Source: Nonomuraea sediminis (lineage in GTDB: Bacteria > Actinomycetota > Actinomycetes > Streptosporangiales > Streptosporangiaceae). From it: 64,000 nucleotides of DNA. The notes below the pieces were generated by a model. That model had not been told where the DNA came from. It searched no databases and was given only the letters and a program-made list of their open reading frames with translations. Position 1 is the first letter of the stretch. Each line of letters starts with the position of its first letter. The position numbers and the translations under genes were made by a program. The stretch spans positions 1,178,001 to 1,242,000 of the forward strand of contig NZ_JAHDTI010000002.1 of the NCBI RefSeq assembly GCF_018531495.1, written 5' to 3'. This document shows positions 42,118-53,032 of this stretch, one piece after another.

Positions 42118-43694
42118 GCCTGTATCAGCTTTCTGACGCGGTCGGCGCCGACCGCGAGCAGCAGCGTGGGCAGTCTCGGGCCGGTGGCGCGGCCCACCAG
42201 CAGCCGGTAGATCAGCGCGAAGAAGGCGCGCTGCGCCGCCTTCAGCTCGGGCGTCGGCTTGGCCTCGGGGTCCAGCCCCGCCTGGAGCTTCGGCACGCCG
42301 TACACCAGCGTGGTCAGCCCGTCCAGCGACCAGTGCGTGTCGAGGCCCTCGCCGAGCAGCCGCAGCGCCTCCCGCTCGCCCTCGCCCAGCGAGGCGAGCA
42401 GCTCGGCGTCGGGCTCCCGCAGCACGTGCGTGCGCTGGTCGGCCGCGACCTGCGTCTCGACCCAGCGCTGCGCCCTGTCCAGCCGCGGCCGCGCCTCCTC
42501 CAGCGCGGCGACGTCCATGTCGCGCAGGATGCGCAGCTGCTGCTCCTGGTCGCCGGTCGTGACGTCCACGATCGAGGCCAGAGTCCGGTACGGCACGGGC
42601 CGCGGCGTGACCGGCAGCGCCCCATCCGCGGTGCCCACCGCCCGCTCGTAGGCGGCCTGCTCGGCCGGCAGCCGTTCGGTCTTGCGGCCCAGGGCGTCCC
42701 ACTCGTCGTAGAGCCGGTGGATCTCCTGGTCGAAGGCGATCTTGAAGGACTGGGCGGGCTTGCGCCTGGCATACAGCCAGCGCAGCACCGGCGCCTCCAT
42801 GATCTCCAGCGCGTCCGACGGGGTCGGCACGCCGCCCCTGGAGCTGGACATCTTGGCCATGCCGGTGATGCCGACGAAGGCGTACATCGGCCCGATCGGC
42901 TGCTCGCCGCCGAAGACGGGGCCGACCAGCCGCCCGCCGACCACCCACGCCGAGCCGGGCGAGTGGTGGTCGACGCCCGACGGCTCGAACACCACGCCCT
43001 CGTAGGCCCAGCGCATCGGCCAGTCGACCTTCCACACCAGCTTGCCGTTGTCGTGCTCGGCCAGCTTCACGGTCTCGCCGAACCCGCAGGCGCAGGTGTA
43101 GGCCAGCTCGGTGCTCTCGTCGTCGTAGGCGGTCACCCTGGTCAGGTCGCGCCCGCAGTCGGAGCAGTAGGGCCGGTAGGGGAAGTACTCGCCCTCCGGC
43201 TCCTTGGTGCGGTACTCGGCCAGCACCTCGTCGATCGCGCGGCGCTCCCGCATCGCCAGCAGGATCTGCTCCCGGTAGGCGCCGCCGGTGTACTGCTCGG
43301 TCTGGCTGATGCCGCGGTACTCCACGCCCAGCTCGGCCAGCGCCTCGACCAGCGGCGCCTTGAAGTGCTCGGCCCAGTTGGCGTGCGGGCTGCCGGGCGG
43401 CGCCGGCACCGAGGTGTACGGCTTGCCGATGTGCTCCTCCCACGCCGGGTCGATTCCGGCGGGCACCTTGCGCAGCCGGTCGTAGTCGTCCCAGGACAGC
43501 AGGTGCAAGCATTCCCGCCCGCGCCGCCTGATCTCGTCGGCCACCAGGTGCGGGGTCATCACCTCGCGCAGGTTGCCCAGGTGGATCGGGCCTGACGGGC
43601 TCAGCCCCGAGGCGCAGACGACGGGATTGCCGGGCGCGCGCCGCTCGGACTCGGCGATCACTCTGTCGGCGAGCTCGGAAACCCAGTCGTTCAT
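42114..43694 (-). CDS. lysS: Lysyl-tRNA synthetase, class I
   Basis: 526 residues, class I (archaeal-type) LysRS. It shows the HIGH-type motif PSGPIHLGN, a zinc-ribbon CSDCGRD...CACGFG (C-x2-C, C-x-C), and the KMSKS-type MAKMSSSRGG at about residue 288. The C-terminal anticodon-binding helical domain is complete. It charges tRNA-Lys. It overlaps the MazG-like gene (4 bp) and the truncated kinase (4 bp), so it is inside the long leftward run. Confidence 0.96.
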   Translation of the reverse strand: MNDWVSELADRVIAESERRAPGNPVVCASGLSPSGPIHLGNLREVMTPHLVADEIRRRGRECLHLLSWDDYDRLRKVPAGIDPAWEEHIGKPYTSVPAPPGSPHANWAEHFKAPLVEALAELGVEYRGISQTEQYTGGAYREQILLAMRERRAIDEVLAEYRTKEPEGEYFPYRPYCSDCGRDLTRVTAYDDESTELAYTCACGFGETVKLAEHDNGKLVWKVDWPMRWAYEGVVFEPSGVDHHSPGSAWVVGGRLVGPVFGGEQPIGPMYAFVGITGMAKMSSSRGGVPTPSDALEIMEAPVLRWLYARRKPAQSFKIAFDQEIHRLYDEWDALGRKTERLPAEQAAYERAVGTADGALPVTPRPVPYRTLASIVDVTTGDQEQQLRILRDMDVAALEEARPRLDRAQRWVETQVAADQRTHVLREPDAELLASLGEGEREALRLLGEGLDTHWSLDGLTTLVYGVPKLQAGLDPEAKPTPELKAAQRAFFALIYRLLVGRATGPRLPTLLLAVGADRVRKLIQA

Positions 43695-44026
43695 GGCAGC
43701 GGAGGAGCCTTTCTCGCTGAACCCCGATAAAGGTCGGCATCGTAGCGGATCTCGCTCTCATCCAGCTTGCCGTGTGCCGCCTCTATCAGGTTCACCTCCA
43801 GCACGTCCGCCAGCCGTACCAGGTAGAGCAGCACGTCGGCGAGCTCGCCGCGCACCCGGTCGGGGTCGGCGGACTCGCCAGGCGTCAGCCACTGGTACTC
43901 GGCCACCAGCTCGCCGACCTCCCCCGACAGCGCCATCACCAGATTCTTGGGCGTATGAAACTGCTCCCAGTCCCTGGCCCGGGTGAAGTCGCGGTAGCGG
44001 GCGGCGAGCTGCTCGAGTTCGGTCAC
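43691..44026 (-). CDS. MazG-like nucleotide pyrophosphohydrolase
   Basis: 111 residues, all-alpha NTP pyrophosphatase fold. LVMALSGEVGELVAEYQW has the E-x2-E metal motif, and GELADVLLYLVRLADVLEV has the second acidic pair (E-x2-D). This is the dCTPase/RS21-C6-like house-cleaning type that hydrolyses non-canonical dNTPs. It is co-transcribed: one base after the OsmC stop and overlapping lysS by 4 bp. Confidence 0.88.
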   Translation of the reverse strand: MTELEQLAARYRDFTRARDWEQFHTPKNLVMALSGEVGELVAEYQWLTPGESADPDRVRGELADVLLYLVRLADVLEVNLIEAAHGKLDESEIRYDADLYRGSARKAPPLP

Positions 44027-44027
44027 A

Positions 44028-44543
44028 TCAAGCGACCCTACTCACCGTGCCCTTGATGTTCTGGGGATGGCGGATCAGGTTGAGGATCGGGCAGACGCGT
44101 TCCACTTCGGCGTGCAGTCTGGCGAGGTCCTCGTCCGAGGCGGGTGAGGAGATCTGGACCTCGTAGCGGAAGTTCTGCGGGTAGACCGGGATGTCGGTGT
44201 TGTCCGGTGCTTGCGCTCGCGGGTCGTATTCGGCCTGCACGTCCACCGCCAGCGAGTCCAGCGGCACGTCGAGCTCGGCCGCCTTGATCAGGAAGATGTG
44301 CGTCACGCATGACCCCAGCACGCCCGCCTGCAGCTCGGGCGAGCCGGGCCCCAGGTCGTATCCGGCGAAGTCGGGCCCGCTGTCGCTGAGGATCTGGAAG
44401 TCGCGGATCCTGATCCGGCGCACCCCGCTGCGGCCCTCGGCCGTCACCCGCGCCTGCAGCGGTACGGGACCGCCGGGCTCCGCCTCGCGGCGGGTCAGCA
44501 GCGCCGCGCGCTTGTGCGCCAGGTATTCGCGCAACGTGCTCAT
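44028..44543 (-). CDS. OsmC-family protein
   Basis: 171 residues with the OsmC/Ohr fold: GPGSPELQAGVLGSCVTHIF carries the second peroxidatic-type Cys, and the C-terminal VERVCPILNLIRHP carries another Cys. The typical GGxxxGPxP segment is modified (GYDLGPGSPEL). Probably a thiol-dependent organic peroxide reductase or a related binding protein. It overlaps the glyoxalase-like gene by 4 bp, tying it to the monooxygenase operon. Confidence 0.85.
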   Translation of the reverse strand: MSTLREYLAHKRAALLTRREAEPGGPVPLQARVTAEGRSGVRRIRIRDFQILSDSGPDFAGYDLGPGSPELQAGVLGSCVTHIFLIKAAELDVPLDSLAVDVQAEYDPRAQAPDNTDIPVYPQNFRYEVQISSPASDEDLARLHAEVERVCPILNLIRHPQNIKGTVSRVA

Positions 44544-45151
44544 GCCAGCTCCACCTGTCCCTGGGGGGTGTCCAGTACGGCCCGCAGCCCGACCTCCTGG
44601 CCGGGCTCCACCTCGAGTTCGGCGCCCACCGCGGCCAGGTCCTCGCGCAGCGCCTCCGGGTCAGGGTGCGTGGCGGTGAACGAGGCCAGCGCCAGCTGCG
44701 GCAGGCCCGAGGCGGCCGGGTGCTGGGTCTTTCCCCAGTCGATGAGGAACGGCACGGGCTGTATGGCCACCGGGTCGTCCCTGCGGGTCAGGCGCCACTC
44801 CAGCAGGGTGCCGTCGGGCTTGCGGCGCGACAGCGGTGCCACGTCGCCCGGGTCGTAGCCGGCCTGCCTGGCCTGCCGTACGGTCTCGTCGAGGTCGTCG
44901 GGGTGGATGGCCCAGGCGGTCAGGCGCGGCTCGGTCAGGCCCGCGAGGCCGAAGGCGCTGGGGCTCTCGTCCGAGTCCGGGTCGGGGCCGATGATCTCCA
45001 GGTAGGCCGTGGGGCCGAGGCCGATCAGGTAGTTCGCCGTGCCTCCTGGATGGCTGCCGCCCTTGACGGGGGTCACGCCGGTCCGTTCGGCGAAGTCGGT
45101 GACCGCGGCCTCCAGGTCGGGCACGGCGTAGACGAGATGGTCCAGAGTCAT
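44540..45151 (-). CDS. Glyoxalase-like (VOC) domain protein
   Basis: 203 residues from ATG 45151 (MTLDHLVYAVPDLEAAVTDF). It is a two-part protein of the glyoxalase-like PF13468 type: DHLVYAVPDL with a potential metal His, GGTANYLIGLGPTAYLEIIGPD with a Glu ligand, then a divergent second half. It is probably a dioxygenase, lyase or isomerase acting on the same substrate as its operon partners; the reaction is unknown. 4-bp overlaps on both sides. Confidence 0.83.
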   Translation of the reverse strand: MTLDHLVYAVPDLEAAVTDFAERTGVTPVKGGSHPGGTANYLIGLGPTAYLEIIGPDPDSDESPSAFGLAGLTEPRLTAWAIHPDDLDETVRQARQAGYDPGDVAPLSRRKPDGTLLEWRLTRRDDPVAIQPVPFLIDWGKTQHPAASGLPQLALASFTATHPDPEALREDLAAVGAELEVEPGQEVGLRAVLDTPQGQVELA

Positions 45152-45693
45152 GAGGGTTCTCCCAGTGAGAGCATGAGCCGGTTGGCCCAGTTGAAGAAGG
45201 CGGCCGCCTGGATCGCGTCCAGGATGGCCAGGTCGTCGAGTCCTGCCTCGCGCAGCGCCTGCACGTCGGGCTCGCTCGGGATGGCGGTCAGCGCGACGGA
45301 GAAGTCGATGATCGCCCGCCAGCGCGCGTCCTGCGGCGCGTCCACCCCCTCGTCGAGCAGCCGCTGCACGTCCTCGGTCCGCTTGGAGTAGTGCGAGGCG
45401 AAGCGGGCGTGCACCGAGGCGCAGAAGACGCAGCCGTTGACGCGCGAGGTCGCGGTGGCCGCCAGCTCGCGCTCGGCGCGCGGCAGGCCGCCGTCGGTGT
45501 TGTAGAAGATGTCGTTGTCGGTCTTGGTCCGCGCGTGCAGGATCGCCGGGTCGCGCGCCAGCAGCCTGAAGTACGGCGAGCTCGCCCTGGCCTGGTCGAC
45601 CAGCGCCTGCAGGTGCGCGTCGGTGAGCTCGTCCTCGGCGAGCGGCTCGAGCCACGGCTTCCAGCCGAGCTTGTCCTGGGTCCAGGTGGTCAT
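45148..45693 (-). CDS. AhpD-like peroxidase-related protein (Avi_7169 type)
   Basis: 181 residues. The carboxymuconolactone-decarboxylase/AhpD core has CVFCASVHARFA (C-x2-C-x3-H), the redox motif of alkylhydroperoxidase D, preceded by RAERELAATATSRVNG. The family partner pattern (next to a second CMD protein and a luciferase-like monooxygenase) corresponds to the TIGR04030 group as I recall it. Probably removes peroxide or shares in the pathway reaction. Confidence 0.87.
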   Translation of the reverse strand: MTTWTQDKLGWKPWLEPLAEDELTDAHLQALVDQARASSPYFRLLARDPAILHARTKTDNDIFYNTDGGLPRAERELAATATSRVNGCVFCASVHARFASHYSKRTEDVQRLLDEGVDAPQDARWRAIIDFSVALTAIPSEPDVQALREAGLDDLAILDAIQAAAFFNWANRLMLSLGEPS

Positions 45694-46136
45694 GCGGTCG
45701 CCTCCTTGAGCGCGCGGAGCCCGGCCACGACCCGTACCTGGAAGGTCAGGAAGGCGACGAGCTGGGAGATCGTCACGATGCCGTCGGCGCTCCAGCCCGC
45801 CTCGCCGAGCTTGGCCAACGCTTCGGGACTGGCCCGGTTCGGCCGGAACACCAGCAGGTGGGCGTGCTGGAGCGCGGCCCTGAGCCGCCCGCCCGCCGGC
45901 TCCTGGCTGGGTCGTCTGGCGGCGTAGAACGCGGCGACCGCGCGGTCCCCGTGCAGCTCGGTGACGTAGGCCGCGATCGCGTGCCGCTCGTCGAGGCTGA
46001 CGTCAGGGCTTTCCGTGAACAGGGCCTCGAAGCTGCGCTGGGCGTGCTCGCGGGAGTCCGGGCGCCGGGCCCGCAGCAGGTCCAGCGGGGATCCGGGTGC
46101 GATCCCCACCAGCTCGTCGATCACGTCTGTGCTCAT
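45690..46136 (-). CDS. CMD-domain protein (Avi_7170 type)
   Basis: 148 residues, a second carboxymuconolactone-decarboxylase-like protein. It shows LDERHAIAAYVTELHGDRAVAAFY and a C-terminal WSADGIVTISQLVAFLTFQVRVVAGL, but no C-x2-C motif, so it is probably non-redox. Such proteins occur paired with the AhpD-like and luciferase-like neighbours (TIGR04029 group, from memory). 4-bp overlaps with both neighbours. Confidence 0.85.
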   Translation of the reverse strand: MSTDVIDELVGIAPGSPLDLLRARRPDSREHAQRSFEALFTESPDVSLDERHAIAAYVTELHGDRAVAAFYAARRPSQEPAGGRLRAALQHAHLLVFRPNRASPEALAKLGEAGWSADGIVTISQLVAFLTFQVRVVAGLRALKEATA

Positions 46137-47127
46137 CGGTTGTTCAACTCCCTGGAGGGCGCCCAGCCGAGCGCGGGCGCGACCTCGGTCGCGAGCAGCT
46201 CGATCGAGCGCAGGATCAGCGGATGCGGGGGGTCGACGGAGTGGACCTGGAAGACCAGGTCGGTGATCCGTTGGAGGGTCGGGTCGGCGCCGAGGCCGGC
46301 CACCACGTCCTCGGGCGTGCCGACGTGCGCGTCCCAGGCCGCGATCAGCTGGTCGACGCCGCCGCCGTCGGGCTGCGGCTGCTCCGCCCCGGCCGGTCTG
46401 CTCAGGCCGATCTCGGCCTGGCGCAGCGCCTCGGCCCTGGTGTCGGCCACGAACGCGGTCCTGCTCGCCACGATCCTCGGCTCGACGCCGGCGGGGAGGT
46501 TGTCGAGGTAGGCGTCCACGATCGGCCTCTGGATCTCGGCCAGCGTGGCGTGCGGATTGTCATCGGGCCGCGGCTGGGTACGCGAGAGCATCAGCCCGTG
46601 GCCCGCACTCCCCGCGCGGGCCCCGCCGCTGACCGAGAACGTCGCCTCCCAGACCCTGTCCGCCAGCCGCGGGGCCGCCGGGTAGAGCCGGTTGCCGCCG
46701 CCCAGGTCCTCCCCGGCCCAGGCGTCCAGCAGGATCTTCAGGTGCTCGGCGTAGATCTCGTTGCGCCGCGCCGGATCGTGGCCGAAGGCCGTGAACGCCG
46801 AGGGCGTGCCGCCGCCCGCCACCCCGACCTCGAGCCGCCCGCCCGACAGCAGGTCCAGCACCGCGGTGTCCTCGGCCACCCTGACCGGGTCCTCGAGCGG
46901 CAGCGTGATGATGCCGGTGCAGAGCCTGATCCGCTCGGTCACCGCCGCCACGTGCGACAGGAACACCAGCGGCGCGGGCAGCCCGCCCTCCTCGCCGTCG
47001 AAGTGGTGCTGCGCCACCCAGGCCGTGTCGAACCCGGCCCGCTCGGCGTGCCTGATCTGCTCCACGGCCAGCCGGTAGCGCTCGCCGGGCGGCGCCTGGT
47101 CAAGCAGCCTGGTGAAGAAACCCAGCC

Positions 47128-47131
<4 letters not shown>
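46133..47131 (-). CDS. FMN-dependent luciferase-like monooxygenase (KPN_01858 type)
   Basis: 332 residues, TIM-barrel LLM fold. The N-terminus MRLGFFTRLLDQAPPGERYR, AGFDTAWVAQHHFDGEEGGLPAP, RLCTGIITLPLEDPVRVAEDTAVLD and GRLEVGVAGGG correspond to the KPN_01858 family (TIGR04027). It would use reduced FMN and O2 to oxidise an imported compound; the substrate has not been established for the family to my knowledge. It lies between the ABC transporter and the CMD genes, all with 4-bp overlaps. Confidence 0.88.
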
Positions 47132-48662
<1,531 letters not shown>

Positions 48663-48666
<4 letters not shown>

Positions 48667-49454
48667 GACCCCTCCTTCGCGATCGACCGGCTGATCCTGC
48701 TCGCGGCGAGCACCACCGTCACCACGACGATTCCCGGAAGTGACGTCAGCCACCACGAGGTGGCCAGGTAGTTGCGGCCCTCGGAGATCAGCAGCCCCCA
48801 CTCGGGGGTGGGCGGCTCGGCGCCGTAGCCGAGGAAGCCCAGCGTCGAGATCGCCAGGATGGCCACCCCGAACTGCAGCGCGGCCAGCGCCACCACGGGG
48901 CCGAGCGAGTTGGGCAGGATGTGCCGCCAGAGCACGCTCAGGAAGCGCCCGCCACTGCCGAAGGCGGCCTCCACGTAGTCGGTGTTCCTGACGCGCACCA
49001 CCTCCGAGCGCGACACCCGGGCGAAGGCGGCCACCGAGCCGATGCCCACCGCGATCGCCACGTGCACCGTGCCGGGGCCGAGCAGGATGATCACCGTCAG
49101 CGCCAGGAGCAGCCCCGGCACCGACAGCAGCACGTCCACGACGCGCATCACGATCGCGTCGAAGATGTTCCGCGTCGATCCTGCGACCAGCCCGAGCAGC
49201 GTGCCGAGCACCAGGCCGACGGCCACCGCGACGACCGCGCCCGACAGCGAGTGGACCGAGCCGTGCACCACGCGGGCGAACAGGTCGCGGCCCACGGCGT
49301 CGGTGCCGAACAGGTGCGCCGCGCCGGGCGGCTCCAGCTTCTGCGCGGGGACGCCCACGAGGGGGTCGTAGGAGGTGAACACGCCAGGGAGCAGCGCCCA
49401 CGCGATCACGAGCGCGACCGCCAGCCAGGAGACGATCAGGCCGATCCGCTTCAC
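48663..49454 (-). CDS. ABC permease, DppC type
   Basis: 263 residues, six helices. It has the short periplasmic N-terminal part with AHLFGTDAVGRDLFARVVHGS, characteristic of DppC-like permeases, and the EAA cytoplasmic loop (VEAAFGSGGRFLSVLWRHILPN). It forms the channel with the DppB-type partner. Coupled on both sides by 4-bp overlaps. Confidence 0.94.
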
Positions 49455-50383
49455 GTCGCCACCTTCAGCCGGGGGTCAAGCACCGGGAAGAGCAGGTCCA
49501 CGACCAGATTGATGATCACGAAGGAGGCGGTGGCGAGCACCACCACGGCCAGCATCACCGGCGTGTCCTGAGCGTTGACCGCCTGCTCCGTGAGCCGGCC
49601 GATCCCGGTACGCCCGAAGACGGTCTCCGTCACCACCGAGCCCGCGATCAGCTCCCCGAACATCAGGCCCGCCACCGTCAGCGTCGGCAGCACCGCGTTG
49701 CGCGCCACGTGCCGCCACAGGATCCAGCCGCGTGAGGCGCCCTTGGCCGCCACCACCGCCACGAACGGCTGCGTGGCGACCTGGTCCAGGCTGCGCGCCA
49801 GCACCTGCGCGATGGGCGCGGAGATCGGTACGGCCAGCGTCAGCACCGGCAGCACGAGCTGCTGCAGCTCGCTCCCGCCGATGACCGGCACCAGCCGCAG
49901 CCGGAAGGAGAACACCTGGATCAGCAGGATGCCCAGCCAGAACGCCGGAACCGAGATGAACAGCGACGGCACCGACAGCAGCGCCCCGCGGATCCAGGAC
50001 AGCCCGCTGTAGCTCGCCGCGAACGCGATCAGCACCGCGATCACGACGGCCAGCGCGAAGCCGGCCGAGGCCAGCCTGGCCGTCTGCGGCAGCGCCTCGC
50101 CCAGCCGTTCGATCACCGGCGCGCCGGTGTCGATGGAGTAGCCGAAGTCGCCGTGCAGGAAGCCGAGCAGCGTGTGCAGGTAGCCGGCGCCGTCCCTGCC
50201 GTAGTAGGCGCGGATCTCCGCGATCTGCTGCGGCGACAGGCCCAGCTCCGGGTTCTGGAACTTGATCAGGATCGCGTCGCCGGGCAGCAGCTGCAGGAGC
50301 ACGTAGCCCACGGTGAAGGCGACCCAGAGCACCAGCAGCGCCTGGCCGACCCTGCCGAGCAGGTACCTCACTTCGACAGCCAC
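49451..50383 (-). CDS. ABC permease, DppB type
   Basis: 310 residues: N-terminal helix (VGQALLVLWVAFTVGYVLLQLLPGD), a large extracytoplasmic loop, and five further helices. The EAA loop FVAVVAAKGASRGWILWRHVARN and ETVFGRTGIGRL are standard for this permease type. It overlaps the substrate-binding protein gene by 16 bp. Confidence 0.94.
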   Translation of the reverse strand: MAVEVRYLLGRVGQALLVLWVAFTVGYVLLQLLPGDAILIKFQNPELGLSPQQIAEIRAYYGRDGAGYLHTLLGFLHGDFGYSIDTGAPVIERLGEALPQTARLASAGFALAVVIAVLIAFAASYSGLSWIRGALLSVPSLFISVPAFWLGILLIQVFSFRLRLVPVIGGSELQQLVLPVLTLAVPISAPIAQVLARSLDQVATQPFVAVVAAKGASRGWILWRHVARNAVLPTLTVAGLMFGELIAGSVVTETVFGRTGIGRLTEQAVNAQDTPVMLAVVVLATASFVIINLVVDLLFPVLDPRLKVAT

Positions 50384-51987
50384 ACCGAGTAGAAGCTGGG
50401 CCTGCCCACCGCCTCGAAGGCCACCCCCTGGACGTACGGCGCGCCGCCGTACACCTGGGGCTCCTCGAACAGCGGGATCGCGTAGCCCTGGTCGAGGACG
50501 TAGCGCTGGATCTCGGCCACCTTGGCGTTGCGCTTGGCGACGTCCGGCTGCGACGACTCCTCGCCGAGGAGCTGCTCGAGCTTCTTGTCGTCGGACAGGA
50601 TCACGTCACGGTTCTCCTTGGAGAAGTGGCTCTTGATCACGTCCTGGTCGGCGCGGCCCACCATGCCGTGCTGGATGGCGGTCTTCTCGGCGGTCTTGAT
50701 GTCGACGGCCTGGGTGCCGGAGTCGGCGGGGCGGATCTCCAGCTTCACACCGAGCTTGGTCCACTGCTGGGCGACCAGCTCCAGGGTCTGCTTGGACAGC
50801 GGCTGCGGGCCCGAGACGAAGACGCCGAGCTGGAGCGGCTTGCCGTCCTTCGTCCTGATGCCGTCCGAGCCCTTGGTGGTCCAGCCCGCCTCGTCGAGCA
50901 GCTTGTTGGCGCCCGCAGGGTCGTACACCAATTTGTCGGACAAATCGGTATATCCGGCGGCGAGGTGGCTCAAGACGGATGTGGCGATCGGATAGCTGGG
51001 CGTGAACAGGGTGTCCACGACCTCCTTGATGTTCGTGCCCTTCTGCAGCGCCTGGCGCACGCGGAGGTCCCTCAGGATGCTGTTCGTCGGGCGCAGGTAG
51101 AGGCCGTTGTTGACGCCCCTGGTGGGCTCGGCGTAGATCGTGAAGCCGGCCGCCTTCACCGTCTTCTCGTCATAGGCCTGGACGTAGCGGACGAAGTCCG
51201 CCTGGCCGGAGGTCAGGGCGCCCACCCGGACGTTGTCCTCGGGGGTCACGATGACCTTGATCTGGTCCAGGTAGGCGCGGCCCTGGTGCTTGGACGCGGG
51301 CGGCGCCCAGTTGTAGTCCTTGCGGGCCGCCAGGTCGACCTCCTTGTCGATCACCTGCTTGGCGACCGTGAAGGGGCCGGAGCCGATGACGTTCTTGAGC
51401 TGGCACTGCTGCTCGTAGGGCAGCGTGATCGTCTTCTTGGAGACCAGGCCGGCGCCGATGACCGAGGTGCCCTGCAGGAAGCCGGGCGAGGGCTTGCTGA
51501 AGAAGAACTTGACCGTGTGCGGGTCGATCACCTGGCTGTGGTCGTAGTTGTTGACGAACTCGGCCGGGGGCAGCTTCAGCTCCGTGTTCCCCTTGCCGTA
51601 CACGTCGAAGTTGGTGGCCACGGCCTCGGCGTCCAGCGGGGTGCCGTCGCTGAAGGTGACGCCGTCGCGCAGGTGGAAGGTGTACTCGCTGGCGTCGTCG
51701 TTGATCTCCCACTTGGTGGCGATCCACGGCTCGATCTTCAGCGTCTTCGGGTCCTGCCAGGTGAGCTTGTCGGTGAGCTGGTTGAGCAGCCCGCCGTTCG
51801 GATAGAACCCGGCGGCCGGCAGGTAGAGGCAGGTCGGCGGCTGGTGCTCGAGGTAGGTCAGCGTGCCCCCGTACACGGGTTGCCCACCGGCCTTGGCGCC
51901 ACCGGACGCTTCGGTCGTGCCACAGGCGCACAGGAGCCCGGTGGCGGCGAGCAGGGCAACTGAGACGCGCAGTCTGCGTGAAGGCAT
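50368..51987 (-). CDS. Substrate-binding lipoprotein, SBP family 5 (KPN_01854 type)
   Basis: 539 residues from ATG 51987. Signal peptide MPSRRLRVSVALLAATGLLCAC has a lipobox ending LLCAC, so the mature protein is lipid-anchored at Cys. The SBP_bac_5 body includes PVYGGTLTYLEHQPPTCLYL, DGVTFSDGTPLDAEAV and PFTVAKQVIDKEVDL. It captures the substrate for the downstream permeases. It is first in the operon, after the promoter/operator at 52030-52064. The family in TIGR terms is probably TIGR04028. Confidence 0.93.
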   Translation of the reverse strand: MPSRRLRVSVALLAATGLLCACGTTEASGGAKAGGQPVYGGTLTYLEHQPPTCLYLPAAGFYPNGGLLNQLTDKLTWQDPKTLKIEPWIATKWEINDDASEYTFHLRDGVTFSDGTPLDAEAVATNFDVYGKGNTELKLPPAEFVNNYDHSQVIDPHTVKFFFSKPSPGFLQGTSVIGAGLVSKKTITLPYEQQCQLKNVIGSGPFTVAKQVIDKEVDLAARKDYNWAPPASKHQGRAYLDQIKVIVTPEDNVRVGALTSGQADFVRYVQAYDEKTVKAAGFTIYAEPTRGVNNGLYLRPTNSILRDLRVRQALQKGTNIKEVVDTLFTPSYPIATSVLSHLAAGYTDLSDKLVYDPAGANKLLDEAGWTTKGSDGIRTKDGKPLQLGVFVSGPQPLSKQTLELVAQQWTKLGVKLEIRPADSGTQAVDIKTAEKTAIQHGMVGRADQDVIKSHFSKENRDVILSDDKKLEQLLGEESSQPDVAKRNAKVAEIQRYVLDQGYAIPLFEEPQVYGGAPYVQGVAFEAVGRPSFYSVWLSK

Positions 51988-52029
51988 GATCTGACAACCC
52001 TTTCGGGGCATACGGGGACGAATCACTAA

Positions 52030-52064
52030 AAACCATAATACCCTACCAATTTAGTAGGCAAATG
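52030..52064 (-). promoter_or_regulatory. Promoter with 17-bp palindromic operator for the transporter-monooxygenase operon
   Basis: On the minus strand TTTGCC (52057-52062) and TATTAT (52035-52040) form a sigma70-like pair spaced by 16 bp. The spacer is filled by CCTACCAATTTAGTAGG (52042-52058). This is palindromic except at one symmetrical position and the centre. The AT content contrasts with everything around. A repressor bound there would block RNA polymerase. No regulator gene is adjacent. Confidence 0.65.
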
Positions 52065-52157
52065 AGGCGTGGATCAGGAGTACGGCGGGCCGTGGCCACC
52101 TGGACGATATTCATGACGTGGGTCCTCCTGCCTCGGGCACGTAAGCGGGATCGGCCC

Positions 52158-52361
52158 ATGCATTCCACTCGTACGCCGGTGCCGAGCGAGCGCCAGTTGC
52201 TGCGCTACCGGTGGTCTCGCCTGCTGGAAGAACTCGACCGGAGCGAAGAAGAGTTCGCCGCCGTGCGCGAAGTCGTCCGAACATTGCTGGCGAGCACCGC
52301 AGGGTGGGAGGTCGCGGAGTTGCCCCGCTACCCGGCCTTCACCTCAGCGGCCCCGGACTGA
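52158..52361 (+). CDS. Small hypothetical protein
   Basis: 67 residues from ATG 52158 (MHSTRTPVPSERQ), or up to 99 from a start at 52062. The helical, charged core RYRWSRLLEELDRSEEEFAAVREVVRTLL looks like a real coiled or helical protein and codon use is good. No family is recognised. It is divergent from the transporter operon. Confidence 0.4.
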   Translation: MHSTRTPVPSERQLLRYRWSRLLEELDRSEEEFAAVREVVRTLLASTAGWEVAELPRYPAFTSAAPD

Positions 52362-52406
52362 GGTGTGGCGCCTCTCAAGCCTCGGCACTCCGCGCAGAGG
52401 CCGGCG

Positions 52407-52973
52407 CTAGTCGTGGGGCCAGCGGTCCTGCTTCATGAGGTCCAGGACGAGGGCGGCGATGTTCCAGGCGTCGTCGGAGCCGCTGTGGTGGCGGCCCTCC
52501 AAGGGGAGGCCCGCGATGCTCAGGGCTCGGGCCATGCCGGGGCGCTTCTTGAGGCCGTGGGCGGCGGCGAAGACGGCCTTGGCATTGGTGTGACGTGCCG
52601 AGAACGGGTACTGCGCCGGTCCGCGCCGGCACTGGGTGGTGAACTGGTTGCGGTCGTAGTCGCCCCAGCTGGCCCAGGCGCGGGAGCCCGCCAGGTGTTC
52701 GCGGGCGAGGATCGTGCAGGCCTCGGTGAAGGGCACGCCTGTGTCCACCTCGGACTGGGTCAGCCCGGTGAGGTCCGTGCAGAAGTCGCTGACCGTCGAG
52801 CGCGCGGGGCGTACCAGGATCCTGTGCTTGGCCAGGCGCTCACCGGCGGCCAGGTCGATGACGCACAGGCCGATCTCGATGATCTCGCTCACCTGCCCCG
52901 GTGGCGCCTGCCCGGCCCAGCAGGTGGCCTCCACATCGATGACGTTAAGCAACCGTCCATCATCCGCGTCCAT
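52407..52973 (-). CDS. DEDDh 3'-5' exonuclease (KapD/ERI-1 type)
   Basis: 188 residues. Exo I VIDVEATCW (Asp, Glu), Exo II region SWGDYDRNQF (Asp) and Exo III HHSGSDDAWNIAAL (His, Asp) give a full DEDDh set. FCTDLTGLTQSEVDTG and ARHTNAKAVFAAAHGLKKRPGM match ERI-1/KapD-like small exonucleases. It probably degrades RNA or short oligonucleotides. Monocistronic. Confidence 0.88.
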   Translation of the reverse strand: MDADDGRLLNVIDVEATCWAGQAPPGQVSEIIEIGLCVIDLAAGERLAKHRILVRPARSTVSDFCTDLTGLTQSEVDTGVPFTEACTILAREHLAGSRAWASWGDYDRNQFTTQCRRGPAQYPFSARHTNAKAVFAAAHGLKKRPGMARALSIAGLPLEGRHHSGSDDAWNIAALVLDLMKQDRWPHD

Positions 52974-53032
52974 GACCGACGACTGTAAAGGCGCCGCGGG
53001 AACAGCTCATCAGGTTTTTCGCGCGCCGCGAG

